NCBI GenBank assembly: GCA_030528525.1 | Contig: JAUMYT010000008.1 | Coordinates: 51,359-115,358, forward strand | DNA length: 64,000 nucleotides | Reading direction: 5' to 3' | Source: Pasteurellaceae bacterium | Lineage (GTDB): Bacteria; Pseudomonadota; Gammaproteobacteria; Enterobacterales; Pasteurellaceae | Part shown: positions 34,932-43,391 of the stretch, in pieces | Layout: the number at the start of each line of letters is the position of its first letter | Numbering within the stretch: position 1 is the stretch's first letter | Notes under the pieces: model-generated | What the model saw: only the letters and a program-made list of their open reading frames with translations | Told to the model about the DNA's origin: nothing | The model's database searches: none | Program-made: the position numbers and the translations under genes

Positions 34932-35555
34932 CTACTTCGGCTGTGTTTCCCCCAATGCTACATATTTCGCATTCATCATTTTCGCCCATTCGACCAAGTG
35001 CGGTGCGATTTCGTTGAGATTAACACCGAGTTTTTCTGCTCGCATCAGATACCAATCAATTACGCATACAGCAGAAATCGTGCCTAAATTTAGTTCATCG
35101 CCGAATTGAGCGAGATAACGCTCTAACTCCTTGAAACTGCGGATATTTCGCTCAGTTAATTGCTGATGGCGAGCTGTCCACCACTCATTTTCGGGGCGGA
35201 GCAGGCGTTCGGAAATCACAGGCAAGGTATTTTCCATAATGCCGTCCGTGAGTGCGTGCAGTTGCAGCACTTTCCAACGCTGGCTGTTGCGTGGTAAAAG
35301 CAATCTTTCTGAATTACCGTTTGCCCCAAGGTGATCGAGATATTCGGCAATCACTTGGCTGTTGTAGAGCCATTCGCCGTTGTCCAGTTGCAACGCAGGC
35401 ACACGCCCAAGCGGATTGTCTTGGTTGTGCGGCGAATTCGGGTCGAACGATGATTGAATGGTGTGCAATTCAATCTGATCGTCCAGTTGATGATGTTTAA
35501 TCACCGCCATCACTTTACGGACGTAAGGGCTAGTGGTGGAATGCCAGAGTTTCAT
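34932..35555 (-). CDS. Glutathione S-transferase family protein
   Basis: 207 residues. Thioredoxin-like N-terminal domain with S-P-Y-V-R-K-V (catalytic serine region), N-P-L-G-R-V-P-A-L and a G-E-W-L-Y-N-S-Q-V-I glutathione-binding part; the all-alpha C-terminal domain ends V-E-W-A-K-M-M. Similar to YibF-type GSTs. It probably conjugates or reduces small molecules with glutathione. Confidence 0.87.
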   Translation of the reverse strand: MKLWHSTTSPYVRKVMAVIKHHQLDDQIELHTIQSSFDPNSPHNQDNPLGRVPALQLDNGEWLYNSQVIAEYLDHLGANGNSERLLLPRNSQRWKVLQLHALTDGIMENTLPVISERLLRPENEWWTARHQQLTERNIRSFKELERYLAQFGDELNLGTISAVCVIDWYLMRAEKLGVNLNEIAPHLVEWAKMMNAKYVALGETQPK

Positions 35556-35566
35556 TTTTAATTTCC

Positions 35567-36055
35567 TTATGCGACTTTTTTACTTAGAAAAACAAATGCA
35601 ATACACCAGATAAGCAATTCAAGTGAAAATGACCAATGTAAAATAAAATTCCAAACCCACCAATCATAGTGAGCTGGAACGGTAAATATGGAATATGCTC
35701 TATCATACCAAGGCATAAACAGCCAAATATCTCCTACAATGCTATCTAAGAAAATATGTACATTTCCGTTTACTGCAAAAAGTAGCATTATAGAGGTAAA
35801 GGCATTGCGTTTATAAACTCGTAGTAATAATGCAAAACTTAATATTACCAGCCAAACGATTGGATAATGCGTAAAATAGCGATGATGGTGTACTGTACCA
35901 TTATCAACCAAATAGAACCAAAACATATCAAAATCAGGAATTAAACCGCTGATAGCTCCTAATATTGCCCACTTTTTTGACGAAATGTGGCAAGGCTTTA
36001 AGCTGTACAGTAATTTCGCTGTAATATAGCCAGCTGGAGCATGGGCTGTTAGCAT
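35567..36055 (-). CDS. YdjM-like membrane-bound hydrolase (DUF457)
   Basis: 162-residue protein with four to five membrane helices and the family's metal-ligand pattern: T-A-H-A-P-A-G-Y near the start, I-P-D-F-D, H-H-R-Y-F-T-H and N-V-H-I-F-L-D-S. This is the PF04307 fold seen in the LexA-regulated E. coli YdjM. No LexA box was recognised here. Role unknown; metal-dependent hydrolase activity is inferred only from motifs. Confidence 0.75.
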   Translation of the reverse strand: MLTAHAPAGYITAKLLYSLKPCHISSKKWAILGAISGLIPDFDMFWFYLVDNGTVHHHRYFTHYPIVWLVILSFALLLRVYKRNAFTSIMLLFAVNGNVHIFLDSIVGDIWLFMPWYDRAYSIFTVPAHYDWWVWNFILHWSFSLELLIWCIAFVFLSKKVA

Positions 36056-36091
36056 ATTTTATTTTCCTATTTTGTAAAACTTATGCTAGAT

Positions 36092-36103
36092 CCTACCGCT
36101 TGT
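36092..36103 (-). repeat. USS core
   Basis: Minus-oriented ACAAGCGGTAGG immediately before the glutaredoxin-like stop codon. Confidence 0.5.
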
Positions 36104-36378
36104 TAGCCAAATATTGATTTCAGTTCAGTAATGTCCAAAATCACTCGCTCATCTGCTATCAACAAGGCTGGAATGCCGATATAGCCGTTTGCTTTGGCGT
36201 TGGCAAATGCGGTGTGATTATCCCGCAGTTTCAAAAAACGTTTGAAATTCGCCATTGACGACATAATTTCCACCGCTTCATATTCCACCTTTAAGCGGTT
36301 GAGTTCTGCTACGAACGGAACCGTGTCGGGGCAGAGGTCTGCGAAAAAGAGTACAGGTTTTATGTTCATGGTGTCCAT
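36103..36378 (-). CDS. Glutaredoxin-like protein
   Basis: 91 residues with a thioredoxin fold: F-F-A-D-L-C-P-D-T at residues 12-20 (single-cysteine C-P-D-T), a central helix, G-I-P-A-L-L cis-proline strand and an I-T-E-L-K terminal helix. The missing second cysteine points to a monothiol or non-redox variant. No strong Shine-Dalgarno is visible; a second ATG lies three codons in. Confidence 0.75.
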   Translation of the reverse strand: MDTMNIKPVLFFADLCPDTVPFVAELNRLKVEYEAVEIMSSMANFKRFLKLRDNHTAFANAKANGYIGIPALLIADERVILDITELKSIFG

Positions 36379-36444
36379 GTTATCTAGATAAATCAGGAGT
36401 ACTTAAAGATAGCCTAAGTATAGCATTGACTGTGGCGTTGGTAT

Positions 36445-36460
36445 ACAAGGGGGTGAGAAC
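36445..36460 (+). repeat. G-tract USS variant core without AT block
   Basis: ACAAGGGGGTGAGAAC between the glutaredoxin-like and ROK genes. Five G. The TTTTGCAAAA block is missing. Confidence 0.6.
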
Positions 36461-36489
36461 CGTCTCGTTTATATGAATCATTGGTACGC

Positions 36490-37608
36490 TCATAATGAAT
36501 GAACGGATTCTTCCTGCAACAGGCAATGAATCGGCAAAATGGCAGCACCAATCGCAATATCTTCTACACTAATTTGGCTGGTGCTGAGTTCGGCGATCGG
36601 GCGGTCTTTGAATTGCTGAAACTCGTCGGATTGTCGAACAAATGCAATCATTTCATCAATCAGTGATGCCGGGAGCATACCTGTGAGTACGATCACTTTC
36701 GGATCCAGCCACGCAATGGCGGATAAAATTAAGGAAAGCACTTTGGGCTTCGCATCGGCTAGCCATTGTTGCACAATCGGATCTTGCTGTTTAATTCGCT
36801 CCACTAAAGCATTTTGTTCCAACGGCGTGTCAAAGCGGTTGACTAAATCTCGCCAACTTGGTCGGGGTTGTCCGTAAGCAAACAGTAACCCAATTTCCCC
36901 AGCGTTTCCAAATCCCCCTTGAATCAATTTGCCCTGTGAAATAACGCCTGCACCAATGCCAAAATCTAAGCTAATCACCACAATATCGTTGATCGCATTC
37001 CATTTGCCCGAATAATATTCGCCAATGGCAATGGTGTTGATGTTGTTATCTATCCAGCAAGGATAGCCGAGTGCTTGCTCAAAAAGGGCGGTTAGATTCG
37101 GCTGATTTTGCAATAACGGGAACCAAGGCGAAGAGCGTGAGCCATCAAAGGTGAGATAACCCGATACCGAAAAACCGATGCCGAGAATCCGAGCTTCGGT
37201 CAAAAACTTCTTGTTTAACAGTTGGTTAATCGCAGCCTTAATTTGTTCAAGTAACATATTCAAATCAGTGGTGGATTTATAATGGTAGGCTTGATTTGCC
37301 ATTTTATTGCCGCAGAAATCAACAATCGACAGATGAAATTCATCACTTAAAAAGGTCACCCCCAATGAGCAGCACGCTGTTTGATTGAGTGAAAGGTGAA
37401 AAGATTGTAACCCCCGTTTTTTGACCGCCTGTTCATTTTCTTTAATCAAGCCAAGAAATAAGAGTTTACGGCAATATTGTGTAATTGCCCCTGGCGTTAA
37501 GCCCGAAAGTTGGCTGAGCTCCGCCCGCGAGGGCGAATATTGGCGAATTAACCGAAGTAATAGGCGTTCGCTGGCACGTAAAGAGAGAAAAGGGTTATTG
37601 ATTGACAT
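36490..37608 (-). CDS. ROK-family transcriptional regulator
   Basis: 372 residues. N-terminal winged helix (R-A-E-L-S-Q-L-S-G-L-T-P-G-A-I-T) then a ROK domain with D-F-G-I-G-A-G-V, G-G-F-G-N-A-G-E-I-G and a C-terminal glycine-rich end. The C-x-C-G-x-x-G-C zinc motif of NagC/Mlc is absent, so it is a divergent ROK. The ABC importer and phosphodiesterase nearby make it the likely sugar-type regulator of that set. Confidence 0.85.
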   Translation of the reverse strand: MSINNPFLSLRASERLLLRLIRQYSPSRAELSQLSGLTPGAITQYCRKLLFLGLIKENEQAVKKRGLQSFHLSLNQTACCSLGVTFLSDEFHLSIVDFCGNKMANQAYHYKSTTDLNMLLEQIKAAINQLLNKKFLTEARILGIGFSVSGYLTFDGSRSSPWFPLLQNQPNLTALFEQALGYPCWIDNNINTIAIGEYYSGKWNAINDIVVISLDFGIGAGVISQGKLIQGGFGNAGEIGLLFAYGQPRPSWRDLVNRFDTPLEQNALVERIKQQDPIVQQWLADAKPKVLSLILSAIAWLDPKVIVLTGMLPASLIDEMIAFVRQSDEFQQFKDRPIAELSTSQISVEDIAIGAAILPIHCLLQEESVHSL

Positions 37609-37680
37609 AATGAGTTTATTTTTTAAAGACGAATATGGATTATTTTAGCGTTTATTTATTGAGGGTAAAGCTGATTTTTT

Positions 37681-37696
37681 AATCAAAAAATTGATT
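37681..37696. promoter_or_regulatory. Possible ROK operator dyad
   Basis: AATCAAAAAATTGATT, a perfect 6-bp dyad with a 4-base centre, 73 bases upstream of the ROK gene in the divergent gap. AT-rich dyads of this kind are typical of Mlc/NagC-like sites. The assignment is inference. Confidence 0.35.
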
Positions 37697-37749
37697 CAGC
37701 ATAAATTGTGATTTTGCATTATTTCGACCTGAAAGATGTATCTATATTG

Positions 37750-37789
37750 CATTTTTTCATTTGAAAAAATGTATTTTATTCCATAAAAT
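37750..37789. promoter_or_regulatory. Twin dyads upstream of the AAA ATPase gene
   Basis: Two adjacent inverted repeats: CATTTTTTC / GAAAAAATG (9-bp arms, 4-base loop, 37750-37771) and ATTTTAT / ATAAAAT (7-bp arms, 3-base loop, 37773-37789). They end 35 bases before the ATPase start. They could be operators for the ROK repressor or the ATPase's own control. Confidence 0.4.
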
Positions 37790-37824
37790 CATTCAAATAA
37801 ATGTAATTTTGAGTTGGGGGATAA

Positions 37825-39120
37825 ATGCAGCGTAAAATTTTACAGTCCTTGGCAAAATGGAAAGATAAAGCCAATCGCAAACCACTGATTATTCAAGGGG
37901 CAAGACAGGTTGGCAAAACGTGGGTAATGAAGCACTTTGGTCAGATTGCTTTTGATAAGGTAGCTTATATCAATTTTGATCATAACCCTCGAATGCAACA
38001 GCTGTTTGCGATGGATTATGACATTAACAGGTTGATTTTAGGCTTAAAAATTGAAAGCGGCGTGGATATTCAAGCGGAAGATACATTGATTATTTTTGAT
38101 GAAATTCAAGAAGTACCACAAGCACTATCCTCTTTAAAATATTTTTATGAAAATGCTCCGCAGTTTTATCTTATCGCAGCGGGATCGCTACTTGGGGTGT
38201 CATTACATCAACAAGTGTCTTTCCCTGTTGGCAAAGTGGAATTTTTGCCTATGTATCCAATGGATTTCCACGAATTTTTGTTGGCATTAAATAAGCAAGA
38301 TCTCGCTCAATTACTTGAAATGCAAGATTGGGCTTTGATTCGTGCGATGAAAAGCCATTACATTGAGTTGCTGCGACAATACTATTTTATTGGTGGTATG
38401 CCCGAAGTGGTAAAAACCTTTGTGCAAACACAAAATTTTGATGAGGTTCGCCATATTCAACGCCAATTACTAATCGCCTACGAGCAAGATTTCTCTAAAC
38501 ATATTGATGATGGGCAAACGGTCAAGCGAGTACGTTCAATTTGGCATTCCATTCCAGAGCAACTTGCTAAAGAGAATAAAAAATTTGTCTATGCCCAACT
38601 TCAAAAAGGAGCCAGAAGCAAAGAATATGAGGTTGCACTTCAATGGCTAAAAGATAGCGGTTTAGTGCATTGCGTACCACGCATTAAAAAACCGCATTTA
38701 CCCCTTTCGGCTTATCAAGAGAATGCGTTTAAACTGTTTGCCTTGGACGTGGGATTATTGGCGGCACAAAGTTATTTAGATATCAATACGTTGCTAGAAG
38801 GTAATCGTATTTTTACTGAATTTAAAGGTGCATTAACGGAGCAATATGTATTACAACAATTGATTTCTCAACAAGACAATCCGATGTTTTACTGGGCAAC
38901 GGAGCGGGGAACCGCAGAAATTGATTTTGTGATTCAGCAACAGCAAAATGTCATTCCCCTTGAAGTGAAAGCCGAAGAAAATCTAAAAGCAAAAAGTTTG
39001 AAAGTCTATGTTGAACAATTCCGCCCTATTCGTGCAATACGTTGTTCAATGGCAGATTATCGAGAACAGGATTGGTTAATCAATGTGCCCTTATATGCAA
39101 TCCAACACTATTTCCGTTAA
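37825..39120 (+). CDS. AAA+ ATPase with DUF4143 (PD-(D/E)XK-like) C-terminus
   Basis: 431 residues. Walker A G-A-R-Q-V-G-K-T at 25-32, Walker B L-I-I-F-D-E at 88-93, and A-A-G-S-L-L-G sensor. The C-terminal DUF4143 has a T-E-F-K-G-A-L-T-E-Q-Y helix and A-E-I-D-F-V-I-Q...V-I-P-L-E-V-K-A nuclease-like D...E-x-K core. This family is widespread, often called ATP-binding protein of unknown role. RBS is a G-run (TTGGGGG) before the ATG. It stands alone between ROK and ABC genes. Confidence 0.82.
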   Translation: MQRKILQSLAKWKDKANRKPLIIQGARQVGKTWVMKHFGQIAFDKVAYINFDHNPRMQQLFAMDYDINRLILGLKIESGVDIQAEDTLIIFDEIQEVPQALSSLKYFYENAPQFYLIAAGSLLGVSLHQQVSFPVGKVEFLPMYPMDFHEFLLALNKQDLAQLLEMQDWALIRAMKSHYIELLRQYYFIGGMPEVVKTFVQTQNFDEVRHIQRQLLIAYEQDFSKHIDDGQTVKRVRSIWHSIPEQLAKENKKFVYAQLQKGARSKEYEVALQWLKDSGLVHCVPRIKKPHLPLSAYQENAFKLFALDVGLLAAQSYLDINTLLEGNRIFTEFKGALTEQYVLQQLISQQDNPMFYWATERGTAEIDFVIQQQQNVIPLEVKAEENLKAKSLKVYVEQFRPIRAIRCSMADYREQDWLINVPLYAIQHYFR

Positions 39121-39150
39121 ACAAAAAGTGCGGCATACCGCCGCACTTTG
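39121..39150. terminator. Hairpin between convergent ATPase and SBP genes
   Basis: Ten-bp stem AAAGTGCGGC / GCCGCACTTT with a 5-base loop and A-run on the left; read on the minus strand the flank is TTTTTGT. It may terminate the ABC operon. Confidence 0.6.
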
Positions 39151-39166
39151 CAATCTGTTAGCAGAA

Positions 39167-39179
39167 TCTCACCGCTTGT
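39167..39179 (-). repeat. Intermediate USS form
   Basis: Minus-oriented ACAAGCGGTGAGA: normal core AAGCGGT, but the flank GAGA of the G-tract forms. It is a mutational step between the two classes. Confidence 0.65.
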
Positions 39180-40261
39180 TAGCGAGAGATCACCTCTTTT
39201 GTAAAGGCAGCCATTGCCGCTTTGCCCCACGGGGCTGGGAAGAACAGTACATCGGCGCGTCCGACATCGCTACTTAGTGGTCTCACCCCAAATTCTTGAT
39301 GCAGTTTTTGTTGCACTTCTGCCGAGGTGATCCAGTTCACAAACACTAAGGATGCCGCTGGGTGAGGGCTGTTTTTCGCCACACCAATCACATTACCGCC
39401 ACCAGGCATACCGAATTTCGGCACGTAGAATTTCAAACGTGGGGTGATGGCTCCTTGTTTTTGTAGGCTGAATAAATGATCTTGCCACGCAGAAACGAGA
39501 TCTAATTCGCCATCATTTAAACGGGTTAAACTATCCGCATTGGACGATGTGCGGGTCATATTCGCTTTGTTATTGGCAAACCAATCCCACGTATTTTTCC
39601 ACGTTGCCATTTGTGCATCATTCGGTTCGGTTTGTTGGTAATCATAATCTCCGCCCACATAAATTAACGCTCGCTCAATAAAGGCTTTGCCCGATGCACC
39701 ACCATTTGGATCGGCGTAACCAAATTTTTTCGGCTTGGCTTGTAAATAGGCTTCGACCTCTTGCCAGCTTTGTGGCAGTTGCTCTTCGCTTAAACGTTGT
39801 GGATCGTAGGCAAATCCTGTTTGGTTTCCCCAGAAGCCTAAGCCATAGTCACCTAAATCCACCCCTTGGAGAAAGTGGTTGGCGGCTTTAAAGCTCGGTA
39901 AATGGCTTAAATTGCGTAATACATCGGATTTCAACACCGTTGGGTAGGTATCTGCCCCAATCGCAACCACGTCCATTTTGCCTTTTTCTAATTTTTTCTC
40001 GGCAAGTAATTTGTTGATGTTGCCATCTGCAGTGCCTTCTGGAATCCGTACTTTAATGCCGTATTGGCTTTCGAATTGCTTCACGAAGGTGCGAAATTGG
40101 GGTTGCAAATACCAAATACTGACCACCACTTGCCCTTCTTTTTTGGCTTGGGCTTCAATCTCTGCCCACGGTTTTTGGCTGAGATCGTTGGCAAAAGCGG
40201 TGCTGGCAAGGGCTGCGATTGCCGTGAGACTAACAGAAAAAAGAGAGTTGAGTTTACGCAT
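39179..40261 (-). CDS. ABC transporter periplasmic substrate-binding protein
   Basis: 360 residues. Signal peptide ends A-S-T-A-F-A-N; mature protein is a cluster-type-D family 1 solute-binding fold like PotD/AfuA-type (V-S-I-W-Y-L...G-I-K-V-R-I-P-E-G, D-V-V-A-I-G-A-D, W-Q-D-H-L-F-S). It is the last gene of the minus-strand importer operon. The ligand is unknown. The divergent glycerophosphodiesterase and ROK regulator suggest a glycerophosphodiester or sugar phosphate. Confidence 0.83.
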   Translation of the reverse strand: MRKLNSLFSVSLTAIAALASTAFANDLSQKPWAEIEAQAKKEGQVVVSIWYLQPQFRTFVKQFESQYGIKVRIPEGTADGNINKLLAEKKLEKGKMDVVAIGADTYPTVLKSDVLRNLSHLPSFKAANHFLQGVDLGDYGLGFWGNQTGFAYDPQRLSEEQLPQSWQEVEAYLQAKPKKFGYADPNGGASGKAFIERALIYVGGDYDYQQTEPNDAQMATWKNTWDWFANNKANMTRTSSNADSLTRLNDGELDLVSAWQDHLFSLQKQGAITPRLKFYVPKFGMPGGGNVIGVAKNSPHPAASLVFVNWITSAEVQQKLHQEFGVRPLSSDVGRADVLFFPAPWGKAAMAAFTKEVISR

Positions 40262-40304
40262 AAGTTGCTCCTATGTTTGAACGTATGTTGAACATACCGA
40301 ATGT

Positions 40305-40362
40305 GCAAGGGGTGAGATCTTGAGCATTTTTTGCAAAATCTGCGGGATTCTCACCCCCTTGT
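40305..40362. repeat. Inverted pair of G-tract USS variants
   Basis: GCAAGGGGTGAGATC...TTTTTTGCAAAA and, facing it, TGCGGGATTCTCACCCCCTTGT, in the gap between the permease and binding-protein genes. The arms have four and five G. The hairpin could act as a partial terminator or RNA stabiliser between the operon's third and fourth genes. Confidence 0.78.
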
Positions 40363-40363
40363 A

Positions 40364-41221
40364 TTAAGCCTTACCTGTGGACTGCGACAGATAATTGCCC
40401 TTCAAAAGTTTTTCGATAATCATCATTAAAATGATGTTGGGGATTAACAAAATGATGGAGACCACCGCCGCATTAGGGCGAATAAACGAATAGCCCAAGA
40501 ACGAATACAAAATCGTTGGCACGGTAATAAAATCAGGCGATCCAATCACAAAGGAGATAGAAAATTCTTCGATACTTTTGACCAAGCAGAAGATGATCGC
40601 CGCCAAGAAACTCGGTTTCAGCATTGGCAGATAGACATCTTTGAAAGTAGTGAATTTAGATGCCCCCAGATCACGACTGGCATCGATCAAATCCTGTGGC
40701 ACAGCAGAAAACCCTGCGGACAAAATCCGAATCGCATAAGGCAAGGTCATCACAGTATGCCCGATCACAATGCCAACAAAAGGCGTGGTAATGTTCAATG
40801 CCAGCAACATTTGGCTAAAGAACAGAGCGATGATCATTCCAGGAATCACTAATGGAATCAGCGTGAGCAGTTCTGCCACTTTTTTGCCCCGAAATTCCAT
40901 TCGCCCGAAGGCGTAAGCGGTTGGAATCGCCAGTAAAATGGCAATCAATGCGACGGTGGGGGCAATGGTGTAGCTGTTGAGCATCGCTTCAGGTAGTGAT
41001 GTGTTTTGCCACACGTTGATCCAGCGTTCAAAAGAGAGCGATGGGGGCAAAATATCAGGATAGCTCCACGGCTGTTCAGGATCGACCAACGACCACAAAC
41101 CCGCCATTAAGAATGGAATAAAAAGCCAGATACTGTTTGCGACAATAAAGAAAATCAGGGAAATTTTAGCAATCAATTTGCCATTTTTGGTTTGCACTGC
41201 TTGTTGTGGGCTAAGACTCAT
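40364..41221 (-). CDS. ABC importer permease 2
   Basis: 285 residues, six membrane helices, with the EAA loop A-S-R-D-L-G-A-S-K-F-T-T-F at about residues 180-192. Similar to PotC-type permeases. It overlaps the permease 1 stop by 4 bases (ATGA). Confidence 0.85.
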   Translation of the reverse strand: MSLSPQQAVQTKNGKLIAKISLIFFIVANSIWLFIPFLMAGLWSLVDPEQPWSYPDILPPSLSFERWINVWQNTSLPEAMLNSYTIAPTVALIAILLAIPTAYAFGRMEFRGKKVAELLTLIPLVIPGMIIALFFSQMLLALNITTPFVGIVIGHTVMTLPYAIRILSAGFSAVPQDLIDASRDLGASKFTTFKDVYLPMLKPSFLAAIIFCLVKSIEEFSISFVIGSPDFITVPTILYSFLGYSFIRPNAAVVSIILLIPNIILMMIIEKLLKGNYLSQSTGKA

Positions 41222-42087
41222 TTGATTTCTCCTTTTTTCTGGCTAAGTGGGCGGATAATCGCTGAAATCAAAATGGTGAAAAAAGCCGATGTCAGCATAA
41301 TCATCATCGCCATCACCGCACTTTGATTCCATTCTTCAAATTGATACGCCGTCATTTGCATTAAACGGGCGAGCGAGTAGGTGTCTCGTGGACCAGCAAT
41401 GCTGTAAAAAGCGAAATCGCCCAAGGCACCAATGAAGATCAAAATAAACGAAACTTGCACTGCACCAAGACTGAGTGGAAACACCACGTAGCGGAAACGT
41501 TGCCACGCACTTGAACCCAAATTAGCCGCGGCATCAAGCAGATCCAATTTGAGTGAATTGACCGCTCCACCAATCAGGATTAACGCAAAAGGGATGTTTT
41601 TCCACATTTGCAAAATCACCACGCCCCAGCCAAATTCATCATTTTGCAAGGTGCGGGGTTCGTGCCAAATCCCCAGCCACACCAAGGTTTCATTGAGAAT
41701 GCCGTGATAGGAAATCATATTCACAAACAAAAACGCCGCCACCAACCCTGGCACGAGCATTGGGGCTCGCAAAGTGGTGATAATTGCGACTTTGCCAGGC
41801 ATCGGTTTGCGTAGCCACATTGCGATCGGGTAGGCAACCACAATCGACAATATCGCCCCGAGTAACGAAACTTTGATCGAATATATCAAGGCTTTTTGGA
41901 AGGTGGTGTCCGACAGCACCGCTTGCCAATGGCGTAACGTAAATGCCGTTTCTTCGCCAAAGACATTGTGCAAGCCAACACTTTGTAGCACCACGATGTA
42001 GAAGGTCGATCCCATCAAGACTAAAATAGTGCCAAGCCCCGTGGTCAGCAGGAGCCACGCTTTCAGATCTTGCCGAAATTTACTCAT
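41218..42087 (-). CDS. ABC importer permease 1
   Basis: 289 residues, six helices, EAA loop A-A-A-N-L-G-S-S-A-W-Q-R-F. Similar to PotB-type permeases. It overlaps the ATPase gene by 4 bases and permease 2 by 4 bases, so all three are translationally coupled. Confidence 0.85.
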   Translation of the reverse strand: MSKFRQDLKAWLLLTTGLGTILVLMGSTFYIVVLQSVGLHNVFGEETAFTLRHWQAVLSDTTFQKALIYSIKVSLLGAILSIVVAYPIAMWLRKPMPGKVAIITTLRAPMLVPGLVAAFLFVNMISYHGILNETLVWLGIWHEPRTLQNDEFGWGVVILQMWKNIPFALILIGGAVNSLKLDLLDAAANLGSSAWQRFRYVVFPLSLGAVQVSFILIFIGALGDFAFYSIAGPRDTYSLARLMQMTAYQFEEWNQSAVMAMMIMLTSAFFTILISAIIRPLSQKKGEIK

Positions 42088-43151
42088 ACGGCCTCCAAGA
42101 AATGAATGGCGGTGCTCGGTAAACTAAAGGTTAACCGCTTATCTGCGGGAATCTCAGGGAATTTGGTGAGTTGGAGACGGATTTTCTGATCGGGATAATC
42201 TGGTAGCACCGCTTGAACTTCGGTTAAATTGCCCATAAAAGCAGTGTGTTGCACTTCCACGGTAAATCGATTTTCCACACTCGAATCTTCACCGCAAAGC
42301 AAGGCATCTTCAGGGCGGAAGCAGATATAAATGCGACGAGCGGTTGGTTTCTTCGCCGATATTGCAATAAACTCACCGAAAATAGACCGCACTTGGTAGC
42401 GATTCTCGCCTAACGGCTCAACGTCCGCTTCAACGATATTTGCCACGCCGATAAAATCCGCCACAAAACGGTTGATCGGGTGGTTGTAGATCTCGTGTGG
42501 CGTGCCAATTTGCTCAATACTGCCTTTGTTGAGCACAATGATTTTATCCGACATTGCCAAGGCTTCAGCTTGGTCGTGGGTGACATAAATACTGGTGAGA
42601 TTGTGCTGGCGAGAGAGCTGTTTGATCTCAAAACGCACACTTTCACGCAACTTGGCATCCAAATTGGATAATGGCTCATCAAATAAAATCACATCGGGGC
42701 GAGTCACCATTGCCCGTGCCAACGCCACTCGCTGTTGTTGACCGCCAGAGAGCTGGTTGGGCATTTTGACTTTGTGCATTTCAAGATCCATCTGCTGTAA
42801 TGCCACCTTCAAACGGTTCACTTGCTCTTCTTTTGCCACCTTTTTCTGTTGCAAACCGTAGCAGATGTTGTGCGAGACATTCAAATGCGGAAAGAGTGCA
42901 TAGGATTGAAAGCACATTGCGGTATTGCGTTTTTCAGGTGGCACGAAATTGACATTTTTCCCGCCGATCAATACTTCGCCTTCGTCCGCTTGATAAAATC
43001 CGGCAATCAACTTTAACAAGGATGTTTTGCCACAGCCACTTGGCCCGAGCAAGGTAACAAATTCGCCTTCTTCTGCCACAAATGAGATATGTTTTGCGGC
43101 ATAAAAATCACCAAATTTTTTGGTCACATTTTTAATTTCTAATTTCGCCAT
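42084..43151 (-). CDS. ABC importer ATPase (PotA/MalK type)
   Basis: 355 residues. Walker A G-P-S-G-C-G-K-T at 36-43, signature L-S-G-G-Q at 134-138, Walker B D-E at 158-159, then a C-terminal TOBE-type regulatory domain (I-C-F-R-P-E-D-A). It drives the importer. First gene of the operon, divergent from the phosphodiesterase with a CRP site in between. Confidence 0.9.
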   Translation of the reverse strand: MAKLEIKNVTKKFGDFYAAKHISFVAEEGEFVTLLGPSGCGKTSLLKLIAGFYQADEGEVLIGGKNVNFVPPEKRNTAMCFQSYALFPHLNVSHNICYGLQQKKVAKEEQVNRLKVALQQMDLEMHKVKMPNQLSGGQQQRVALARAMVTRPDVILFDEPLSNLDAKLRESVRFEIKQLSRQHNLTSIYVTHDQAEALAMSDKIIVLNKGSIEQIGTPHEIYNHPINRFVADFIGVANIVEADVEPLGENRYQVRSIFGEFIAISAKKPTARRIYICFRPEDALLCGEDSSVENRFTVEVQHTAFMGNLTEVQAVLPDYPDQKIRLQLTKFPEIPADKRLTFSLPSTAIHFLEAV

Positions 43152-43251
43152 AATGGATCCCTTTGTTCTGTTTTGTGATGTTTAAACTATAAGCGGATTC
43201 TCTCCGATCTCAAAATAAATTTTAATTTTTAAAGTCAAAATAAATCAAATC

Positions 43252-43267
43252 TGTGAACAAGATCACA
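43252..43267. promoter_or_regulatory. CRP-binding site, canonical
   Basis: TGTGA-ACAAGA-TCACA, a perfect match to the CRP consensus half-sites, flanked by T/A runs. It lies 101 bases upstream of the ATPase start and 125 bases upstream of the phosphodiesterase start, so it could activate either. Another control is likely through the ROK regulator. Confidence 0.82.
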
Positions 43268-43391
43268 TTTTGAGATTAAAAGTAGCGATTTTTTGCCAAA
43301 TAATCCGCAGATTTGTTGCCGTTTTATGCCATTTAATGCAGAATAAACCTAACAAATAAATTTATTTTTTAAATTCAAAAAGGAAATCCCT

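Noticed and set aside
34995..35006. AAGTGCGGT, the Haemophilus-type uptake core
   Set aside because: It occurs only a few times (also near 31340 and 47903), mostly in coding regions, without extended consensus; the window follows the ACAAGCGGT type.
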